Shown here: one piece after another, positions 62,801 to 64,000 of the stretch
Numbering within the stretch: position 1 is the first letter of the stretch
Layout: each line of letters opens with the position of its first letter
Source: Cucumis sativus
Taxonomy: Eukaryota; Streptophyta; Magnoliopsida; Cucurbitales; Cucurbitaceae
Direction: 5' to 3'
Length of the DNA stretch: 64,000 nt
NCBI RefSeq assembly: GCF_000004075.3
Contig: NW_022279522.1
Span: 61,171 to 125,170 of the forward strand
Made by a program: the position numbers and the translations under genes
The notes under the pieces: generated by a model
Databases searched by the model: none
Told to the model about the DNA's origin: nothing
Seen by the model: the letters and a program-made list of their open reading frames with translations, nothing else

Positions 62801-63065
62801 AAGTACATGGTCTATAACGTCCTTCTTGAGCCATGGTTCATAGCATGCTATATTACTCCTTGTTTTTGCATTGACTTGACATTTTCTAATCACGCTGTTC
62901 ATTTTTTGTGCTTTTAGCAGACCAACACCTAATTTTGGTGAATTTATGGGTGATCGAATTCCAATTGATGTACGAGGTTTCAGGCCACCCATTGATGCTG
63001 GTATTCATCCCTTTGGGGGTCAGTTGCCACCTAGGTCCAGTGAAATGGGACTACCTTTGAATTTG
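53811..63065 (+). CDS. FCA: FCA, RRM flowering-time regulator (3' end beyond window)
   Basis: A nuclear RNA-binding protein of the autonomous pathway. It promotes proximal 3' processing, including of its own transcript, and represses FLC in Arabidopsis. Exons: 53811-54153, 54881-54951, 56414-56492, 59848-59930, 60009-60060, 60763-60830, 61079-61145, 61943-62022, 62121-62185, 62419-62478, 62921-63065. This covers about 371 residues; the C-terminal part with the WW domain lies outside. Exon 1 encodes DRHRGDRYG and a glycine/proline-rich region ending QKRGYPFAGRG. RRM1 has KLFVGSV and GCCFVKY; RRM2 has KLFVGSLNKQASEKEV and GCGFVKYS. Translation appears to start at CTG (53811), as in Arabidopsis. 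Exon 1 lacks single bases near 53860, 53900 and 53982. Intron 3 is 3.4 kb. Confidence 0.95.
55130..56400 (+). other. FCA intron 2 with LINE-like tail
   Basis: Intron 2 (54952-56413). Most is unassigned. The segment at about 56230-56370 ends in the same TTCAATGAAAG tail as the LINE remnant at 58805-58870, followed by an A-rich stretch, so a truncated LINE 3' end is likely there. Confidence 0.4.
56493..59847 (+). other. FCA intron 3, candidate proximal polyadenylation region
   Basis: In Arabidopsis the large FCA intron 3 contains the poly(A) site that yields the truncated FCA-beta transcript. Here the intron holds 3355 nt. Reading through exon 3 adds GKHNFLFCMNHFWFIRM and then a stop at about 56545. 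Sequence around 56700-56930 is T/GU-rich and looks like 3' untranslated sequence, but no AATAAA is obvious. Site use is an inference. Confidence 0.55.
58380..58870 (+). mobile_element. LINE remnant (RT zinc-binding C-terminus and 3' tail)
   Basis: Broken translation runs LVGPLCCILCW, then HLDHIACHCEFARAMWDFF (the H-x-HC-type zinc-binding region of LINE reverse transcriptases), QTFGFSLARHRG, RYHVSLWVVVSKSFCNSSIG and LYSWSPFF, then a T-rich tail and A-rich end. It lies in sense orientation inside FCA intron 3 and is 5'-truncated and non-functional. Confidence 0.8.
60348..60597. mobile_element. Hairpin MITE in FCA intron 5
   Basis: About 250 bp flanked by CTTAG at 60343-60347 and 60598-60602. 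It has GCGTTTGG/CCAAACGC ends and a central perfect inverted repeat: 20-bp arms 60505-60524 and 60530-60549 around a 5-nt loop. A stretch of about 37 bp is also internally duplicated near 60352-60430. The superfamily is not resolved. Confidence 0.75.
62540..62890 (-). other. Unassigned insertion-like sequence in FCA intron 10
   Basis: Intron 10 (62479-62920) contains a stretch of ordinary base composition, unlike typical intron DNA, that reads partly open on the minus strand (FGRLPDLWPLTGAPF). It may be transposon debris, but I do not recognise the family. Confidence 0.3.
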
Positions 63066-63411
63066 GTAATTTATTATTACCTTTTGAGTTTGACATATAA
63101 TTTTGATTGCTATTTATGTAGGCCTACGTAGTAAAAGCAGTATTTTTGGTCATTTCACCCTCTTTAACCGAAGCATATTTGTAACTGGAGAACTCATATG
63201 ATATTAATATTTTAATACATAGTCAAGAAATCATCAACCTCACAACCTCAAAATTTTCAACTTTCTCACTTATAATAGTTAACGTGTCATTTTATCTCGA
63301 TGTATTAGGATTCAGGGTTTATAAATTCTTGTATATTATATCATAAGAATTTAAATTTCCATTGTGATAGATCTAATCATTGAAATACTAAGCCAATTCA
63401 AAAAAGAAGTT

Positions 63412-64000
63412 CTAACGCCCAATTACAGAAGGGGCTCAAATCCAAAGAATTATACTGAACTGATAGTTACAGAAAAAACCATAAACAAACACCCACGAAG
63501 GTGAGTTAAACCTAACCACAACCAAAGGTCGACTCTAGACTGCTTGTCTACACAATAAATTCTACTATTCCTCTCAAGCTAAATGTCTCACAACGAGGAA
63601 AAAATAAGATTGCCAAAGAACCATTTCTTTGTCCTGAAAAGGAGGATTCAGTAGCTCCTCAAACATGGAACAACGACCTCTATTACAAGCAAGCAGAAGC
63701 ATAAAGATTCTAAAGAGCCTGTTCTACAAAGATGTAACAAATGCACAATCCTGGAGTAATTGGCCAAGATTCTTTTCCACTCTCTTAAAATGAGCACACC
63801 TTTGACATTAAGGGTGCAACACCATGGAGGAAAGCTTTTGGATACAATCTTGAGTATTCATTCTCCCATGCAAAACTTGGTGGGCAAAAGATTCACTTTC
63901 TTCGGAACTTTGACCATTCAAAGAGAGAAAAATGCAGGGCTTCTGACGAGGAGGGTTGAAACAAAAAGGGCACAATTAAAACTGAGAAAAGGAAGGACTA
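63412..64000 (-). mobile_element. LINE remnant, antisense in FCA intron 11
   Basis: On the minus strand, broken frames read KVPKKV, QVLHGRMNTQDCIQKLSSMV and, further on, LQDCAFVTSL. These match the zinc-binding C-terminal region of plant LINE reverse transcriptases. It continues beyond the window and is interrupted by stops, so non-functional. The rest of intron 11 (63066-63411) shows nothing notable. Confidence 0.7.

Noticed and set aside
62699-62992. 97-codon minus-strand ORF
   Set aside because: Part of it is the complement of FCA exon 11. The rest is intronic and unrecognised.
1-64000. tRNA, rRNA, CRISPR array or bacterial-type operon
   Set aside because: None was seen. The gene structure and splice sites are those of a plant nuclear genome, so prokaryotic feature types do not apply.

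Overview
This is a gene-sparse, AT-rich stretch of plant nuclear DNA. Genes are split by GT-AG introns, and there are plastid-targeted proteins, a plant small-RNA locus and plant transposon debris. Protein similarities point to a eudicot. The LINE tails look like ones I associate with cucurbits, but that placement is an inference.

Layout. 0.7-1.9 kb (-): a decayed copy of plastid NAD-malate dehydrogenase. 2-8.7 kb: gene-free AT-rich DNA with microsatellites. 9.2-9.9 kb (-): a TAS3 trans-acting siRNA locus with two miR390 sites, two tandem tasiARFs and a short ORF ending just before the 5' miR390 site. 10-16.5 kb: gene-free. 16.7-21.2 kb (+): SFR2, the galactolipid galactosyltransferase of freezing tolerance. 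25.5-30.1 kb (+): a membrane J-domain protein with a Jiv90 domain. 31.6-33.8 kb (+): a plastid bS6-family protein of the RFC3 type. 36.8-38.1 kb (+): a desiccation-related PCC13-62-like ferritin-fold protein. 38.8-40.9 kb (-): a P-class pentatricopeptide repeat protein. 41.0-42.2 kb: two separate insertions of one long-TIR element, each with its own 9-bp target duplication. 43.2-47.3 kb (-): an RWA-type wall O-acetylation protein with 15 coding exons. 49.4-51.3 kb: a candidate solo LTR dense in W-boxes. 53.8 kb to beyond the window end (+): the flowering regulator FCA, with a CUG start codon and a large intron 3 holding LINE debris.

The genes do not form a pathway. Two shared themes are visible: plastid or stress roles (SFR2, RFC3-like, PCC13-62-like) and RNA-level regulation (TAS3, FCA, PPR). 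From memory, TAS3a and RFC3 are also near neighbours in Arabidopsis (At3g17185, At3g17170), so part of the window may be an old syntenic block.

A quality warning applies to every protein gene here. The correct reading frame can be followed by homology, but it is broken about 25 times by small indels, mostly single missing bases in short homopolymers. So many unrelated, otherwise well-conserved genes with the same lesion suggests consensus errors in the assembly rather than mass pseudogenisation. The malate dehydrogenase copy is different: it has substitutions, deletions and stops and is a true pseudogene. CDS entries give the whole genomic span, with exon boundaries in the text.
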